A stretch of 64,000 nt of DNA from Pseudomonas frederiksbergensis (GCF_003732275.1 NZ_MOBM01000019.1:305265-369264); one strand, 5' to 3'. Positions 9,066 to 20,891 are shown, numbered from the stretch's first letter. Made by a program: numbers and translations. The notes: generated by a model not told the origin, from the sequence alone.

Positions 9066-9512
9066 ATGCACTTCAAGAAACTCGCTGCCGTCGCCACCCT
9101 GCTGATCTGCGCAATGCCGAGCATCAGCCAGGCCCGTGACACCGCGGTGTATCTGCCTTTTGACAAAGCAGTCGCCGAAGCAACCCGCGCCGGCAAAATC
9201 GATGGCAGCGTAAAGTTCTACCTGGCAGGCAATACCCCGGCTGGCAACGTCACCGTACTCAGCGCAGGTGCCGTGACCAACAAGAAAACCAACGCCTTCA
9301 ACAAGTCTGACGACGTGGCCTGCGAATGGGTCGCGCAATCGGCAATCATCAGCCTGCATCAGGCAGCGAAGAACGCCGGTGCCAATGCCGTGACCAATAT
9401 CGTCAGTTTCTACAAAAGTAATGAGCGCAAGGATGCCAAGACCTATGAGTGCCACGCTGGGGCGCTCATGGCGGGCGTTGCGTTGAAAGGGGATTTGGCG
9501 AAGGTTCAGTAA
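9066..9512 (+). CDS. small secreted protein at the end of the aryl polyene operon
   Basis: 148 residues from ATG at 9066, preceded by AAGGAG. A clear signal peptide runs to about residue 23 ('SISQA' then 'RDTAVY'), so the protein is exported. The mature part holds two cysteines ('DVACEW' and 'TYECHAG') that could form a disulfide, and the segment 'GANAVTNIVSFYKS'. Similar proteins in Pseudomonas databases have carried a misleading 'excinuclease' label; nothing here suggests a nuclease. The function is unknown. The close spacing to the ketosynthase suggests co-transcription. Confidence 0.7.
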   Translation: MHFKKLAAVATLLICAMPSISQARDTAVYLPFDKAVAEATRAGKIDGSVKFYLAGNTPAGNVTVLSAGAVTNKKTNAFNKSDDVACEWVAQSAIISLHQAAKNAGANAVTNIVSFYKSNERKDAKTYECHAGALMAGVALKGDLAKVQ

Positions 9513-9555
9513 CGCCCGGCGCGGACTAGCCGCGACACATTCAGGTATTACCGAG

Positions 9556-9628
9556 GATCAAAAGATCGCAGCCTTCGGCAGCTCCTACATAGATCGGCGT
9601 AGGAGCTACCGAAGGCTGCGATCTTTTA
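9556..9628. repeat. REP-like inverted repeat pair (class GATCGCAGCCTTCGGCAG)
   Basis: Two arms, GATCGCAGCCTTCGGCAGCT and its near-complement, are separated by a short loop and can form a long hairpin just after the aryl-polyene operon. The same unit recurs at about 40163-40266, 48292-48370 and 56416-56492. It may act as a transcript end or mRNA stabiliser. Confidence 0.85.
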
Positions 9629-9631
9629 AAC

Positions 9632-9735
9632 ACTTTACGCGTCAGCAACTCCACAAACGCCCTGCCATCGGCGATTTCTGATCCTGCGCTGCATTAATCA
9701 CACCGCCGAACCTCTGAATCAAGCAACGGGCTCGC
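9632..9735 (-). pseudogene. decayed fragment of the 3' end of a LysR-type regulator gene
   Basis: The roughly 60 bases from 9634 match, with a few differences and two single-base gaps, the sequence at about 11262-11324, which is the 3' end of the intact-looking half of the LysR gene on the - strand. Weaker similarity continues to about 9735 (for example ATCAAGCAACGGGC against ATCGAGCAATGGGC). Read on the - strand it gives DQKSPMA and then loses frame. It is too short and broken to be functional and looks like a leftover of a duplication or of an insertion that split the region. Confidence 0.65.
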
Positions 9736-10019
9736 CACATCTGAGTCCTCGGCAAATAAATGAAACATCAGGAAAACGGAGTATGTCATTTCGGAAACGT
9801 CCTACAGTCAGCCTTGTAACTTCGACATATGGGTAAACTCCGACAACCAACACATTAAAAACAAGTGCGACAAAATATTACTTCAAAAAAGAAACGCCGA
9901 ACCATTACAAGTCATTACCCCACTATTGACCCCTCCCATTCCCATCCTATACTTTTCACGCATTGAATTTTGATAATTAATAGCGAGCAACCCACAAAAG
10001 CAGATAAGGAGTTATCCGC
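9736..10019. other. A+T-rich intergenic segment, no gene recognised
   Basis: No coding frame on either strand looks like a protein. The segment is clearly richer in A+T than the flanking operons and leads into a good ribosome site (AAGGAG at about 10006) for the gene starting at 10020. It probably contains that gene's promoter, but no convincing -35/-10 pair stands out. Confidence 0.4.
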
Positions 10020-10544
10020 ATGCAAAAAAATAATATTACTTCTACATTCCTGCTTCTTGCGGCATTGTTTTGTTCTTTGGGTAGTTTTGCGCAACAAGCC
10101 CCCGCCACTGCCGATACTCGGGCTCTGGCATCCTCCCCTCGATGGCTGACAACAAAAGTCTATATAGAGGGGGCACCACAAACGGACGTAAAAGCGAATT
10201 ATCCTGGCGTGGTCGGGATATCGACGTGGGATCCCGAACGCAATCGCTATGAGTTCTTTTACACCGATACGGGAAAATCAAAGTACGACAATGGAGGTGG
10301 AGGTTACTTTTTTGTCACTGGCGATCAAAAAACCCACATTTTAGTGCCCGATGTCGGGCCAACCAAAACCGTGGTCAGGCGATTGGAAAAGTTGAACCCC
10401 AATGAATTCACATATTCTCGCGAAGTACCTCGCGACATGATAGACACTAACCCTCTAGTGCGTATCTATGTAGTTCATACCCCTTACACCGGTGCAGTAG
10501 AAACACAGTCCGCCATTAAACCAGATACAAATATCAAAAACTGA
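10020..10544 (+). CDS. secreted protein, DUF4822-like
   Basis: 174 residues. ATG at 10020 has AAGGAG about 8 bases upstream. The signal peptide runs to about residue 25 ('SLGSFA' then 'QQAPA'). The mature part resembles DUF4822 proteins: 'SSPRWLTTKVY', a segment 'GISTWDPERNRYEFFYTDTG', a glycine-rich turn 'YDNGGGGYFFVTGD', 'FTYSREVPRDM' and a terminal 'VVHTPYTG'. This suggests a small beta-rich extracytoplasmic domain of unknown role. Base composition is markedly more A+T-rich than neighbouring genes, consistent with recent acquisition. It pairs with another exported protein 103 bases downstream. Confidence 0.65.
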   Translation: MQKNNITSTFLLLAALFCSLGSFAQQAPATADTRALASSPRWLTTKVYIEGAPQTDVKANYPGVVGISTWDPERNRYEFFYTDTGKSKYDNGGGGYFFVTGDQKTHILVPDVGPTKTVVRRLEKLNPNEFTYSREVPRDMIDTNPLVRIYVVHTPYTGAVETQSAIKPDTNIKN

Positions 10545-10647
10545 AACCAGTCGCCCATAGCACACTAAATGATCCAAGCAGTTCCGCCGGAGTAGCGTCA
10601 CCGCTTGAAAACCAATATTACTTCCTAATAAAACATGGAATTTCAAT

Positions 10648-11088
10648 ATGCAGAAATCACTCAAAACACTTCTTGCATTTACGCTATTGATATCCTCGGT
10701 CTTCTGCGGCGTTGTCAATGCGCAGTCCACAACAAATTCCTCTGCAAAAAGTGCCGTTGCTACGCCAGACAATGCCGTCATGCTGACAATATTTTTAAAG
10801 CACGATCAGTCACGGCCATTGGGCGAACTAAAGGCTCAACTTACCAAGCAAGGTTTCTATAAGGCATTTCCACCTGCGGGCGTAGAGATTGTCAGTTGGA
10901 ACATAATGATGGGTATCGGACAAGTCGTCACAGTGCGCTTCCCAGCCTCCCGTCTTGCTGAAGTAAACCTTGCACTTGAAAATACAGCGTGGGGAAGTTA
11001 CAGAACCGAGTTCTATCCGACCTATGATTTCAAAGCGATAGCACTGGCGGAACAAAACAAAGCTCAGCAAACGCAAACAGCCCAGTGA
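10648..11088 (+). CDS. small secreted protein of unknown function
   Basis: 146 residues from ATG at 10648, with only a weak ribosome site. The signal peptide runs to about residue 26 ('GVVNA' then 'QSTTN'). The mature part starts with a Ser/Thr/Ala-rich linker, followed by a compact domain ('MLTIFLKHDQSRPLGELKAQ', then 'VTVRFPASRLAEVNLALE') that reads like an alpha/beta fold of about 80 residues, and ends in a Gln-rich tail. I do not recognise the family. It shares the low G+C content and export signal of the preceding gene, so the two are probably one acquired unit. Confidence 0.6.
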   Translation: MQKSLKTLLAFTLLISSVFCGVVNAQSTTNSSAKSAVATPDNAVMLTIFLKHDQSRPLGELKAQLTKQGFYKAFPPAGVEIVSWNIMMGIGQVVTVRFPASRLAEVNLALENTAWGSYRTEFYPTYDFKAIALAEQNKAQQTQTAQ

Positions 11089-11162
11089 TACTAGCTGGTG
11101 CGAGTGTTAGCGAAATCATTGCGCGATGGTTACGATTTCATGAATGTCATCGGGCGACGATT

Positions 11163-11236
11163 GCAGGTGCAGGTGCAGGTGCAGTCGGTGTAGTGCCTGG
11201 TGAAGAAGAACGGGTGACCTCACTGGGGTCACCCGT
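11163..11236. repeat. GCAGGT hexamer run and a perfect 9-bp hairpin
   Basis: Between the secreted-protein pair and the LysR gene lie about four tandem copies of GCAGGT (11163-11184). A perfect stem follows: CGGGTGACC at 11211-11219 and GGTCACCCG at 11227-11235, with a 7-base loop. There is no T-run on either side, so it is not a standard intrinsic terminator, but its position between convergent genes suggests a transcript-end role. Confidence 0.5.
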
Positions 11237-11238
11237 AG

Positions 11239-12142
11239 TTACGGCTTCAGAGGCTCAACCTTACGCGTCAGCAACTCCACAAACGCCTTTGCCATCGGCG
11301 ACTTCTGATCCTTGCGCTGTACCAGCCACACTGCCGACACGGCCGCCGGATCGAGCAATGGGCGGTAGACCACGCCATCAATACGCATCCGCTGATACGA
11401 CGCCGGCAACACCGACACCCCCAAACCTGCCGCCACCAGCCCGATGATGGTCATCGCCTCGCCAGCCTCTTGCGCGAAGTGCGGGCTGAACCCGACATCC
11501 CGCGCCAGGCTGAGCAGCTGTGCGTACAAACCACTGCCATAGCTACGCAGGAAAAATACGAACGGTTCGAGGGCAAGGGCCGAGAGGAATAAACCGTCTT
11601 CACTGCCGCTCACCAACGGATGCTTGGCGCTGAGCACCTGCCACCAGCGGCTCGCGCATCAGTTCCACCACGCTGAGTGAGTCCGGCAAGCCCAGCGGCC
11701 GCATGATGCCGACTTCGATTGATTCGTCCACCAACGCATCGGCGACCTGGGTGCTGCTCATCTCCCGCAAGTTGAGATGCACCGCCGGGAAGCGCTGGCG
11801 AAACGAAAAGATCGCCTGAGGGATGGTCGAGTTGAATGGGGCCGACGAGGTGAAGCCGATCTTCAGTTCACCCAACTCTCCGAGTTGTGCCCGCCGCGCA
11901 ACGTCCGCCGCTTTGTCGACTTGAGCCAGCACCAACCGCGCCTCTTCCAGAAACAGCCGACCGGCCTCACTGAGTTCGACCCGACGATTGGTCCGTTCGA
12001 ATAACCGGGCACCGACCTCCTGCTCCAGTGCCTGAATCTGTTGGCTCAGCGGCGGCTGCGAGATGCCCAACACCTGGGCGGCGCGGCCGAAATGCAGTTC
12101 TTCGGCGACGGCGATGAAGTAGCGCAGGTGGCGCAATTCCAT
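11239..12142 (-). pseudogene. LysR-family regulator (ynfL-like), interrupted by a single-base frameshift
   Basis: Starting from ATG at 12142, a typical LysR protein begins 'MELRHLRYFIAVAEELHF' with the winged-helix DNA-binding domain in residues 1-60 ('ISQPPLSQQIQALE'). Frame is lost after 'MREPLVA': one extra C in CC at 11637-11638 (+ strand) shifts the reading so that translation ends at 11600. The adjoining frame continues the co-inducer domain without loss ('LSAKHPLVSGSEDG' to 'VEPLKP', stop at 11239). Removing one base restores about 300 residues, the normal length. The gene is divergent from an MFS gene, as E. coli ynfL is from ynfM. The shift may be a real mutation or a sequencing error. 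Confidence 0.8.
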
Positions 12143-12261
12143 GAAAACTCCATTAGGTCGTAAAACCTATCAAACAGGTCGAACAATATATTGGATTGAA
12201 TCATTAGGCAGCTATATGATTTTTTCATTGCCTGACCGGCTGCGCCCCTCCGAGGTTCGAA

Positions 12262-13536
12262 GTGAAAACTGCTGTCGCTCCACTCGCCCATGAAATTCCG
12301 CCCACTCCACTGGACGACGTCGTCATTGAGCCAAGCGAGATCTACATCGAGAAAGGCACACCGATGTTTATGCGCACGGTGCTGGCGCTGTTCTCGGGCG
12401 GTTTCGCGACCTTTGCCCTGCTGTACTGCGTGCAGCCGATGATGCCGCTGCTGTCCCGCGAGTTTTCCATCAACGCGGCCCAGAGCAGCCTGATCCTGTC
12501 GGTCGCCACCGGCATGCTCGCTATCGGCTTGCTGATCACCGGCCCCATCTCTGATCGCATCGGGCGTAAGCCGGTGATGGTCGCCGCGCTGTTCGCCGCC
12601 GCGCTCTGCACCATGGCCAGCGCAATGATCCCGAGCTGGCAAGGCGTGCTGGTGATGCGGGCGCTGGTGGGGCTGTCGTTGAGCGGTCTGGCGGCGGTCG
12701 CAATGACTTACCTGAGCGAAGAGATCCACCCGCAGCACCTGGGCCTGGCCATGGGCTTGTACATCGGTGGCAACGCCATCGGCGGCATGTGTGGACGGTT
12801 GATCGTCGGGGTATTGATCGACTTCGTCAGCTGGCACACGGCGATGCTGGTCATTGGTGGCCTGGCGCTGATTGCCGCGGCGGTGTTCTGGAAGATCCTC
12901 CCGGAATCGCGCAACTTCCGCGCCCGCTCGCTGCATCCGCGCAGCTTGCTGGACGGCTTCACCATGCACTTTCGCGATGCCGGTCTACCACTGCTGTTCC
13001 TTGAGGCGTTCGTGCTGATGGGTGCGTTCGTCACGCTGTTCAACTACATCGGCTATCGCTTGCTGGCCGAGCCGTATCACATGGATCAGGCGTTTGTCGG
13101 GCTGCTTTCGGTGGTGTACCTGTCGGGCATCTATAGCTCGGCGAAAATCGGCGCCCTGGCCGACCAACTCGGCCGGCGCAAAGTGCTCTGGGCAACCATT
13201 GTGGTGATGCTCGCGGGCATCGCTCTGACCATGTTCACGCCGTTACCGCTGGTGATTCTCGGCATGCTGATCTTTACCTTCGGCTTCTTCGGGGCGCATT
13301 CGGTGGCCAGTAGCTGGATCGGCCGTCGTGCGATCAAGGCCAGAGGACAGGCGTCGTCGCTGTACCTGTTCAGCTATTACGCCGGGTCAAGTATCGCGGG
13401 TACGGCGGGCGGTGTGGCCTGGCACTTGGGTGGATGGAACGGGATCGGGTTGTTTATTGGCGGGTTGTTGGTAATTGCGTTGTTGGTGGCGTTGAAGCTG
13501 GCGAAGTTGCCGCCGTTGGAAAATGTGAAAGCCTGA
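12262..13536 (+). CDS. MFS transporter, YnfM-like
   Basis: 424 residues with 12 predicted membrane helices. GTG at 12262 is preceded by GAGG; it gives a hydrophilic N-terminal tail of about 34 residues before the first helix, as in E. coli YnfM, so I keep it over the ATG at 12364. The MFS signature 'GPISDRIGRKPVMV' lies between helices 2 and 3, and 'SSWIGRRAIKARGQASSLYL' and 'LNYIGYRL'-type segments ('LFNYIGYRLL') match YnfM. It is probably a proton-driven efflux pump of the arabinose-efflux group; the substrate is unknown. The divergent regulator is frameshifted, so control may be altered in this strain. Confidence 0.85.
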   Translation: MKTAVAPLAHEIPPTPLDDVVIEPSEIYIEKGTPMFMRTVLALFSGGFATFALLYCVQPMMPLLSREFSINAAQSSLILSVATGMLAIGLLITGPISDRIGRKPVMVAALFAAALCTMASAMIPSWQGVLVMRALVGLSLSGLAAVAMTYLSEEIHPQHLGLAMGLYIGGNAIGGMCGRLIVGVLIDFVSWHTAMLVIGGLALIAAAVFWKILPESRNFRARSLHPRSLLDGFTMHFRDAGLPLLFLEAFVLMGAFVTLFNYIGYRLLAEPYHMDQAFVGLLSVVYLSGIYSSAKIGALADQLGRRKVLWATIVVMLAGIALTMFTPLPLVILGMLIFTFGFFGAHSVASSWIGRRAIKARGQASSLYLFSYYAGSSIAGTAGGVAWHLGGWNGIGLFIGGLLVIALLVALKLAKLPPLENVKA

Positions 13537-13563
13537 CGGCAATATCCGGTCAGCCACAAACAA

Positions 13564-13654
13564 CTGTGGGAGCGAGCCTGCTCGCGAAGGGTCATAACAT
13601 CCAACATCTAAGTTGACTGTTATACCGCTATCGCGAGCAGGCTCGCTCCCACAG
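13564..13654. repeat. REP-like inverted repeat pair (class GTGGGAGCGAGCCTGCTCGC)
   Basis: Two arms, TGTGGGAGCGAGCCTGCTCG and its complement, are about 40 bases apart. They lie between the MFS gene and hemE, whose 3' ends converge. The same family is found at 14885-14976, 37426-37497 and 49798-49888. Confidence 0.9.
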
Positions 13655-13683
13655 AAAAGCGGGGACTTTTTATCGGACTGCTA

Positions 13684-14751
13684 TCACTCGTGATACTGCG
13701 CCGACAATTCATGCACCGCGCGCAGGAAGGCGCCAGCATGCTCTGGGTCGACTTCCGGCGTGATGCCATGACCGAGGTTGAACACGTGGCCGCTGCCTTT
13801 GCCGTAGCTGGCGAGGATCCGTCCGACTTCGGCGCGAATGGCTTCAGGTTTCGCGTAGAGCACGGTCGGGTCCATGTTTCCTTGCAGGGCGACTTTGCTG
13901 CCGACACGCAGACGGGCTTCGCCAATGTCGCAGGTCCAGTCCAGGCCCAGCGCATCCGCGCCAGCGTCGGCAATGCTTTCCAGCCACAGGCCGCCATTCT
14001 TGGTGAACAGGATGACCGGCACTTTGCGGCCTTCGTGTTCGCGGATCAGGCCGCTGACGATTTTGCGCATGTAGGCCAGGGAGAATTCCTGATAGGCCGC
14101 TGCGGAGAGGTTGCCGCCCCAAGTGTCGAAGATCTGCACCGCTTGCGCGCCAGCCATGATCTGGCCGTTGAGGTACGAAGTGACCGACTGCGCGAGCTTG
14201 TCCAGCAGCAGGTGCATGGCTTGCGGGTTGTCGTAGAGCATGGCCTTGGTCTTGCGGAAGTCTTTCGACGAACCGCCTTCGACCATGTAGGTGGCCAGGG
14301 TCCATGGGCTGCCGGAGAAGCCGATCAACGGCACGCGGCCGTTCAGTTCGCGACGGATGGTACTGACCGCGTCCATGACGTAGCCGAGGTCTTTGTGCGG
14401 ATCAGGAATCGGCAGGGCTTCGATGTCGGCCAGGGTGCTGATGACTTTTTTGAAGCGCGGACCTTCACCGGTCTCGAAGTACAGGCCTTGGCCCATGGCA
14501 TCGGGGATGGTCAGGATGTCGGAGAAGAGGATCGCCGCGTCCAGTTGCGGATAGCGGTCGAGCGGCTGCATCGTGACTTCGCAAGCGAACGCCGGGTTCA
14601 TGCACAAGCTCATGAAGTCACCGGCCTTGGCACGGCTGGCGCGGTATTCAGGCAGGTAGCGACCGGCCTGACGCATCATCCACACAGGGGTGACGTCTAC
14701 GGGTTGCTTGAGCAGGGCGCGAAGGAAACGGTCGTTCTTCAGGGCAGTCAT
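13684..14751 (-). CDS. hemE: uroporphyrinogen decarboxylase
   Basis: 355 residues, the usual HemE length. It converts uroporphyrinogen III to coproporphyrinogen III in cytoplasmic haem synthesis. '[16 protein letters not shown]' (about 21-36) is the N-terminal HemE signature with the substrate-binding Arg residues, followed by '[14 protein letters not shown]' with the catalytic Asp. '[13 protein letters not shown]' (about 145) is the second signature, and Tyr and His residues lie further on ('[15 protein letters not shown]'). It is monocistronic, lying between two REP pairs downstream of gltD, as in other Pseudomonas. Confidence 0.96.
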   Translation of the reverse strand: MTALKNDRFLRALLKQPVDVTPVWMMRQAGRYLPEYRASRAKAGDFMSLCMNPAFACEVTMQPLDRYPQLDAAILFSDILTIPDAMGQGLYFETGEGPRFKKVISTLADIEALPIPDPHKDLGYVMDAVSTIRRELNGRVPLIGFSGSPWTLATYMVEGGSSKDFRKTKAMLYDNPQAMHLLLDKLAQSVTSYLNGQIMAGAQAVQIFDTWGGNLSAAAYQEFSLAYMRKIVSGLIREHEGRKVPVILFTKNGGLWLESIADAGADALGLDWTCDIGEARLRVGSKVALQGNMDPTVLYAKPEAIRAEVGRILASYGKGSGHVFNLGHGITPEVDPEHAGAFLRAVHELSAQYHE

Positions 14752-14884
14752 GTCGGCATCCGGAAAAAAAGTGCGGGCATTTTCTCAGAGCGCGACGCAA
14801 AAGGCACGGTAAGAGCCGTTCCTTTTGTCTATCGGGTCAATTTGTCGCGGTGGAATACCGTTTTTGGTAACACCCTGAAACCAA

Positions 14885-14976
14885 TGTGGGAGCGAGCCTG
14901 CTCGCGATGAGGGCTTCACATTCAACATCTCTGCTGACTGATCTACCGTAAATCGCGAGCAGGCTCGCTCCCACAG
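14885..14976. repeat. REP-like inverted repeat pair (class GTGGGAGCGAGCCTGCTCGC)
   Basis: Arms TGTGGGAGCGAGCCTGCTCG and TCGCGAGCAGGCTCGCTCCC flank about 45 variable bases. It lies in the 242-base gap between gltD and hemE. Confidence 0.9.
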
Positions 14977-14993
14977 GTTTTTACGTCGTTCGG

Positions 14994-16445
<1,452 letters not shown>

Positions 16446-19400
16446 TCACTGCGGGTTGGCACGGGTGCTGGAAAGCAACGATTTCAGGTTGGCAGCCTTG
16501 GGCTTGACCAGCCAGAAACGACGCAGATAGTCATCGAGGTTTTCAGCGAGGTTACGACCCCACTCGCTGTCGGTTTCCTCGACGTATTCGTTCAGCACGC
16601 GTTGCAGGTGGCTGCGATAGGCTTCCATCGCCTCACCGCTGATCCGCTGGATTTCCACCAGTTCGTGGTTGACCCGGTCAACGAAGGTGTTGTCCTGGTC
16701 GAGCACGTAGGCGAAACCGCCGGTCATGCCTGAGCCGAAGTTGTAACCGGTCTTGCCCAACACGCAGACGAAACCACCGGTCATGTACTCGCAGCAGTGA
16801 TCGCCAGTGCCTTCCACGACGGTGTGAGCACCGGAGTTACGCACCGCGAAACGCTCGCCCGCGGTACCGGCGGCGAACAGCTTGCCCCCGGTGGCGCCAT
16901 ACAGGCAGGTGTTGCCGATAATGGCGCTGTCCTGAGTCTTGTAGATGCTGCCCTTCGGCGGAACGATGACCAGTTTGCCGCCGGTCATGCCTTTGCCGAC
17001 GTAGTCGTTGGCGTCGCCTTCCAGGTACATGTTCAGGCCGCCGGCGTTCCACACACCAAAGCTCTGACCCGCCGTGCCTTTGAAGCGGAAGGTGATCGGC
17101 GCGTTGGCCATGCCCTGGTTGCCGTGCTTGCGAGCGATTTCACCGGAGATCCGTGCGCCGATGGAACGGTCGCAGTTGCAGATATCCAGGGCGAAATCGG
17201 CGCCGCTCATGTCGTTGATGGCCGAAGTGGCCAGGTCGACCATTTTCTCGGCCAGCAAACCTTTGTCGAACGGCGGGTTGCGGTCGACCTGGCAGAATTG
17301 AGGCTTGTCTGCCGGGATGTGATCGCTGCCGAGCAACGGGGTCAGGTCCAGGTGGTTTTGCTTGGCGGTCTGGCCTTCGAGGATTTCCAGCAGATCGGTA
17401 CGGCCGATCAGCTCTTCGAGGGAGCGCACGCCCAGCTTGGCCAGCCACTCACGGGTTTCTTCGGCGACGTAGGTGAAGAAATTCACCACCATATCGACGG
17501 TACCGATGTAGTGATCCTTGCGCAGCTTCTCGTTCTGAGTCGCAACGCCGGTGGCGCAGTTGTTCAGGTGGCAAATACGCAGGTATTTGCAGCCCAGGGC
17601 GATCATTGGCGCGGTGCCGAAGCCGAAGCTTTCGGCGCCGAGGATCGCGGCCTTGATCACGTCGAGGCCGGTTTTCAGGCCGCCGTCGGTCTGCACCCGG
17701 ACCTTGCCGCGCAGGTCGTTGCCGCGCAGGGTCTGGTGGGTTTCGGCCAAGCCGAGTTCCCATGGAGCGCCCGCGTACTTGATCGAGGTCAGTGGCGATG
17801 CACCGGTGCCGCCGTCGTAGCCGGAAATGGTGATCAAGTCCGCGTAGGCCTTGGCCACACCGGCGGCGATAGTGCCGACGCCCGCTTCTGCTACCAGCTT
17901 CACCGAGACCAGCGCCTTCGGGTTGACTTGTTTCAGGTCGAAAATCAGCTGCGACAAGTCTTCGATCGAATAGATGTCGTGGTGCGGCGGAGGCGAAATC
18001 AGGGTCACGCCCGGCACTGCGTAGCGCAGCTTGGCGATCAGACCGTTGACCTTGCCGCCAGGCAGCTGACCACCTTCGCCGGGCTTGGCGCCTTGGGCGA
18101 CCTTGATCTGCAGCACTTCAGCGTTGACCAGGTATTCCGGGGTCACACCGAAACGGCCAGTGGCAACCTGCTTGATTTTCGAGCTCTTGATGGTGCCGTA
18201 GCGCGCCGGGTCTTCGCCGCCTTCGCCGGAGTTGGAACGCGCGCCGAGGCGGTTCATGGCTTCGGCCAGGGCTTCGTGAGCCTCCGGCGACAGAGCACCG
18301 AGGGAGATGCCCGCGGAGTCGAAGCGTTTGAGCACCGATTCCAGCGGTTCGATCTCGCTGATGTTCAGCGGCGTGTCCAGGGTCTTGACCTTGAACAGGT
18401 CGCGGATCATCGACACCGGACGGTTATCCACCAGCGCCGTGTATTCCTTGAACTTGCTGTAGTCGCCCTGCTGCACAGCGGCTTGCAGGGTGCTGACCAC
18501 GTCCGGGTTGTAGGCGTGATATTCGCCACCGTGGACGAACTTCAGCAGGCCGCCTTGCTGGATTGGCTTGCGCGGGCTCCAGGCTTCGGCCGCGAGGGCT
18601 TTCTGCTCGGCTTCGATGTCGACGAAACGCGCGCCCTTGATGCGGCTTGGAACGCCACGGAAGCTCAGGTCGCAGACTTCTTCGGACAGGCCGATCGCCT
18701 CGAACAGTTGCGCACCGCGATAGGACGCGATGGTGGAGATGCCCATCTTCGACAGGATCTTCAGCAAGCCTTTGGTGATGCCTTTACGGTAGTTCTTGAA
18801 CACCTCATAGAGGTCGCCCAGCACTTCACCGGTACGGATCAGGTCGCCCAGCACTTCGTAAGCCAGGAACGGATAGACCGCCGAGGCACCGAAACCAATC
18901 AGCACCGCGAAGTGATGCGGATCGCGAGCGGTAGCGGTTTCCACCAGGATGTTGGAGTCGCAACGCAGGCCTTTTTCGGTCAGGCGGTGATGCACCGCGC
19001 CGGTGGCGAGCGAAGCGTGGATCGGCAACTTGCCCGGGGCGATGTGACGGTCACTCAGCACGATCTGGGTGCGACCGGCGCGAACGGCTTCTTCAGCCTG
19101 ATCGGCAACATTGCGCACCGCAGCTTCAAGGCCGACGCTCTCGTCGTAGTTGAGGTCGATGATCTGGCGTTCGAAGCCCGGACGATCGAGGTTCATCAGC
19201 GAGCGCCACTTGGCCGGGGAAATGACCGGCGAGCTGAGGATCACGCGCGAGGCGTGTTCCGGCGACTCCTGGAAAATGTTGCGCTCGGCACCGAGGCAGA
19301 TTTCCAGCGACATGACGATGGCTTCACGCAGCGGGTCGATCGGCGGGTTGGTCACCTGCGCGAACTGCTGACGGAAATAATCGTACGGCGTGCGCACGCG

Positions 19401-20891
19401 CTGGGACAGCACGGCCATCGGCGTATCGTCGCCCATCGAGCCAACGGCTTCGTAGCCTTGTTCGCCGAGCGGACGCAGCACCTGGTCGCGCTCTTCGAAC
19501 GTGACCTGATACATCTTCATATATTGCTTGAGCTGATCGACGTCGTAAAACGCCGAACCATGGTCGTTGTCTTCCATGGTCGCCTGGATGCGCAGAGCAT
19601 TCTTGCGCAGCCATTGCTTGTACGGATGACGGGACTTCAAACGGTTGTCGATGGCATCGGTGTCGAGGATCTGACCGGTTTCGGTGTCCACGGCAAAGAT
19701 CTGGCCCGGACCGACACGGCCCTTGGCGATCACGTCTTCAGGCTGGTAGTTCCAGACACCGATTTCCGAGGCCAGGGTAATGAAGCCATTCTTGGTGGTA
19801 ACCCAACGCGCTGGACGCAGACCGTTACGGTCGAGCAGGCACACCGCGTAACGACCGTCGGTCATGACCACGCCGGCCGGACCGTCCCACGGCTCCATGT
19901 GCATCGAGTTGTATTCGTAGAACGCACGCAGATCCGGGTCCATGGTTTCGACGTTCTGCCACGCAGGCGGAATGATCATCCGCACACCACGGAACAGGTC
20001 GATGCCACCGGTGACCATCAACTCGAGCATGTTGTCCATGCTGGAAGAGTCGGAACCTACACGGTTGACCAGCGGGCCGAGTTCTTCCAGATCCATCAGA
20101 TCGTTGGTGAACTTGGTGCGACGGGCCTGAGCCCAGTTGCGGTTGCCGGTGATGGTGTTGATCTCGCCGTTGTGGGCGAGGAAGCGGAACGGCTGCGCCA
20201 GCGGCCATTTCGGCAGAGTGTTGGTCGAAAAGCGCTGGTGGAACACGCAGATCGAGGTTTGCAGGCGCTGGTCACTCAGGTCTGGATAGAAGGCGGTCAA
20301 ATCCGCCGGCATCATCAGGCCTTTATAAATGATGGTCTTGTGGGAAAAGCTGCAGATGTAGTGATCGACGTCGGCGGCGTTGGCCACGGATGAACGACGA
20401 CGGGCGCTGAACAGCTTGATCGCCATGTCCTGATCGCTCAGGCCTTCACCACCGATGAACACTTGTTCGATCTGCGGCAGGCGCTCGAGGGCCAGGCGGC
20501 CGAGGACGCTGGTGTCGATCGGCACTTTGCGCCAGCCGACCAGGGTCAGGCCTTCGGCCAGGAGCTCGCGGTTCATGTTCTCGCGAGCGGCTTCGGCTTT
20601 GACCGGGTCCTGGTTGAAGAAAACCATGCCCACGGCATATTGCTTGGGCAGTTCGACGCCGAAGGTTTCCTGGGCGATCGCACGCAGGAATACATCCGGC
20701 TTTTGAATCAGCAGACCGCAACCGTCACCGGTCTTGCCGTCGGCGTTGATCCCACCGCGGTGGGTCATGCAGGTCAGGGCCTCAATGGCCGTTTGCAAAA
20801 GGGTATGACTGGGCTCGCCCTGCATATGGGCTATCAGGCCGAAACCGCAGTTATCCTTGAATTCATCTGGTTGGTACAGACCTGCTTTCAT
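16446..20891 (-). CDS. gltB: glutamate synthase (NADPH) large subunit
   Basis: 1481 residues from ATG at 20891 (a GTG two codons upstream is also open). After a 14-residue propeptide the mature N-terminus is Cys15 of 'CGFGLIAHM', the nucleophile of the class II glutamine amidotransferase domain (to about 420). The central domain, the FMN-binding synthase barrel (about 800-1200) and the C-terminal beta-helix (about 1230-1480, with glycine-rich turns such as 'MTGGKLVIV') follow in order. '[16 protein letters not shown]' has the C-x5-C-x4-C spacing of the 3Fe-4S cluster. It is the ammonia-assimilation partner of GltD. Confidence 0.96.
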   Translation of the reverse strand: MKAGLYQPDEFKDNCGFGLIAHMQGEPSHTLLQTAIEALTCMTHRGGINADGKTGDGCGLLIQKPDVFLRAIAQETFGVELPKQYAVGMVFFNQDPVKAEAARENMNRELLAEGLTLVGWRKVPIDTSVLGRLALERLPQIEQVFIGGEGLSDQDMAIKLFSARRRSSVANAADVDHYICSFSHKTIIYKGLMMPADLTAFYPDLSDQRLQTSICVFHQRFSTNTLPKWPLAQPFRFLAHNGEINTITGNRNWAQARRTKFTNDLMDLEELGPLVNRVGSDSSSMDNMLELMVTGGIDLFRGVRMIIPPAWQNVETMDPDLRAFYEYNSMHMEPWDGPAGVVMTDGRYAVCLLDRNGLRPARWVTTKNGFITLASEIGVWNYQPEDVIAKGRVGPGQIFAVDTETGQILDTDAIDNRLKSRHPYKQWLRKNALRIQATMEDNDHGSAFYDVDQLKQYMKMYQVTFEERDQVLRPLGEQGYEAVGSMGDDTPMAVLSQRVRTPYDYFRQQFAQVTNPPIDPLREAIVMSLEICLGAERNIFQESPEHASRVILSSPVISPAKWRSLMNLDRPGFERQIIDLNYDESVGLEAAVRNVADQAEEAVRAGRTQIVLSDRHIAPGKLPIHASLATGAVHHRLTEKGLRCDSNILVETATARDPHHFAVLIGFGASAVYPFLAYEVLGDLIRTGEVLGDLYEVFKNYRKGITKGLLKILSKMGISTIASYRGAQLFEAIGLSEEVCDLSFRGVPSRIKGARFVDIEAEQKALAAEAWSPRKPIQQGGLLKFVHGGEYHAYNPDVVSTLQAAVQQGDYSKFKEYTALVDNRPVSMIRDLFKVKTLDTPLNISEIEPLESVLKRFDSAGISLGALSPEAHEALAEAMNRLGARSNSGEGGEDPARYGTIKSSKIKQVATGRFGVTPEYLVNAEVLQIKVAQGAKPGEGGQLPGGKVNGLIAKLRYAVPGVTLISPPPHHDIYSIEDLSQLIFDLKQVNPKALVSVKLVAEAGVGTIAAGVAKAYADLITISGYDGGTGASPLTSIKYAGAPWELGLAETHQTLRGNDLRGKVRVQTDGGLKTGLDVIKAAILGAESFGFGTAPMIALGCKYLRICHLNNCATGVATQNEKLRKDHYIGTVDMVVNFFTYVAEETREWLAKLGVRSLEELIGRTDLLEILEGQTAKQNHLDLTPLLGSDHIPADKPQFCQVDRNPPFDKGLLAEKMVDLATSAINDMSGADFALDICNCDRSIGARISGEIARKHGNQGMANAPITFRFKGTAGQSFGVWNAGGLNMYLEGDANDYVGKGMTGGKLVIVPPKGSIYKTQDSAIIGNTCLYGATGGKLFAAGTAGERFAVRNSGAHTVVEGTGDHCCEYMTGGFVCVLGKTGYNFGSGMTGGFAYVLDQDNTFVDRVNHELVEIQRISGEAMEAYRSHLQRVLNEYVEETDSEWGRNLAENLDDYLRRFWLVKPKAANLKSLLSSTRANPQ

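Noticed and set aside
9066..9512. Excinuclease subunit annotation for the small secreted protein
   Set aside because: The protein is short, has a signal peptide and lacks any UvrA/B/C motif. The name seen on relatives appears to be an error passed on.
16797..20393. A 1198-codon open frame on the + strand opposite gltB
   Set aside because: It is antisense to the fully conserved gltB and reads as low-complexity Arg/Val/Gln/His-rich sequence. It is a by-product of high G+C codon use.
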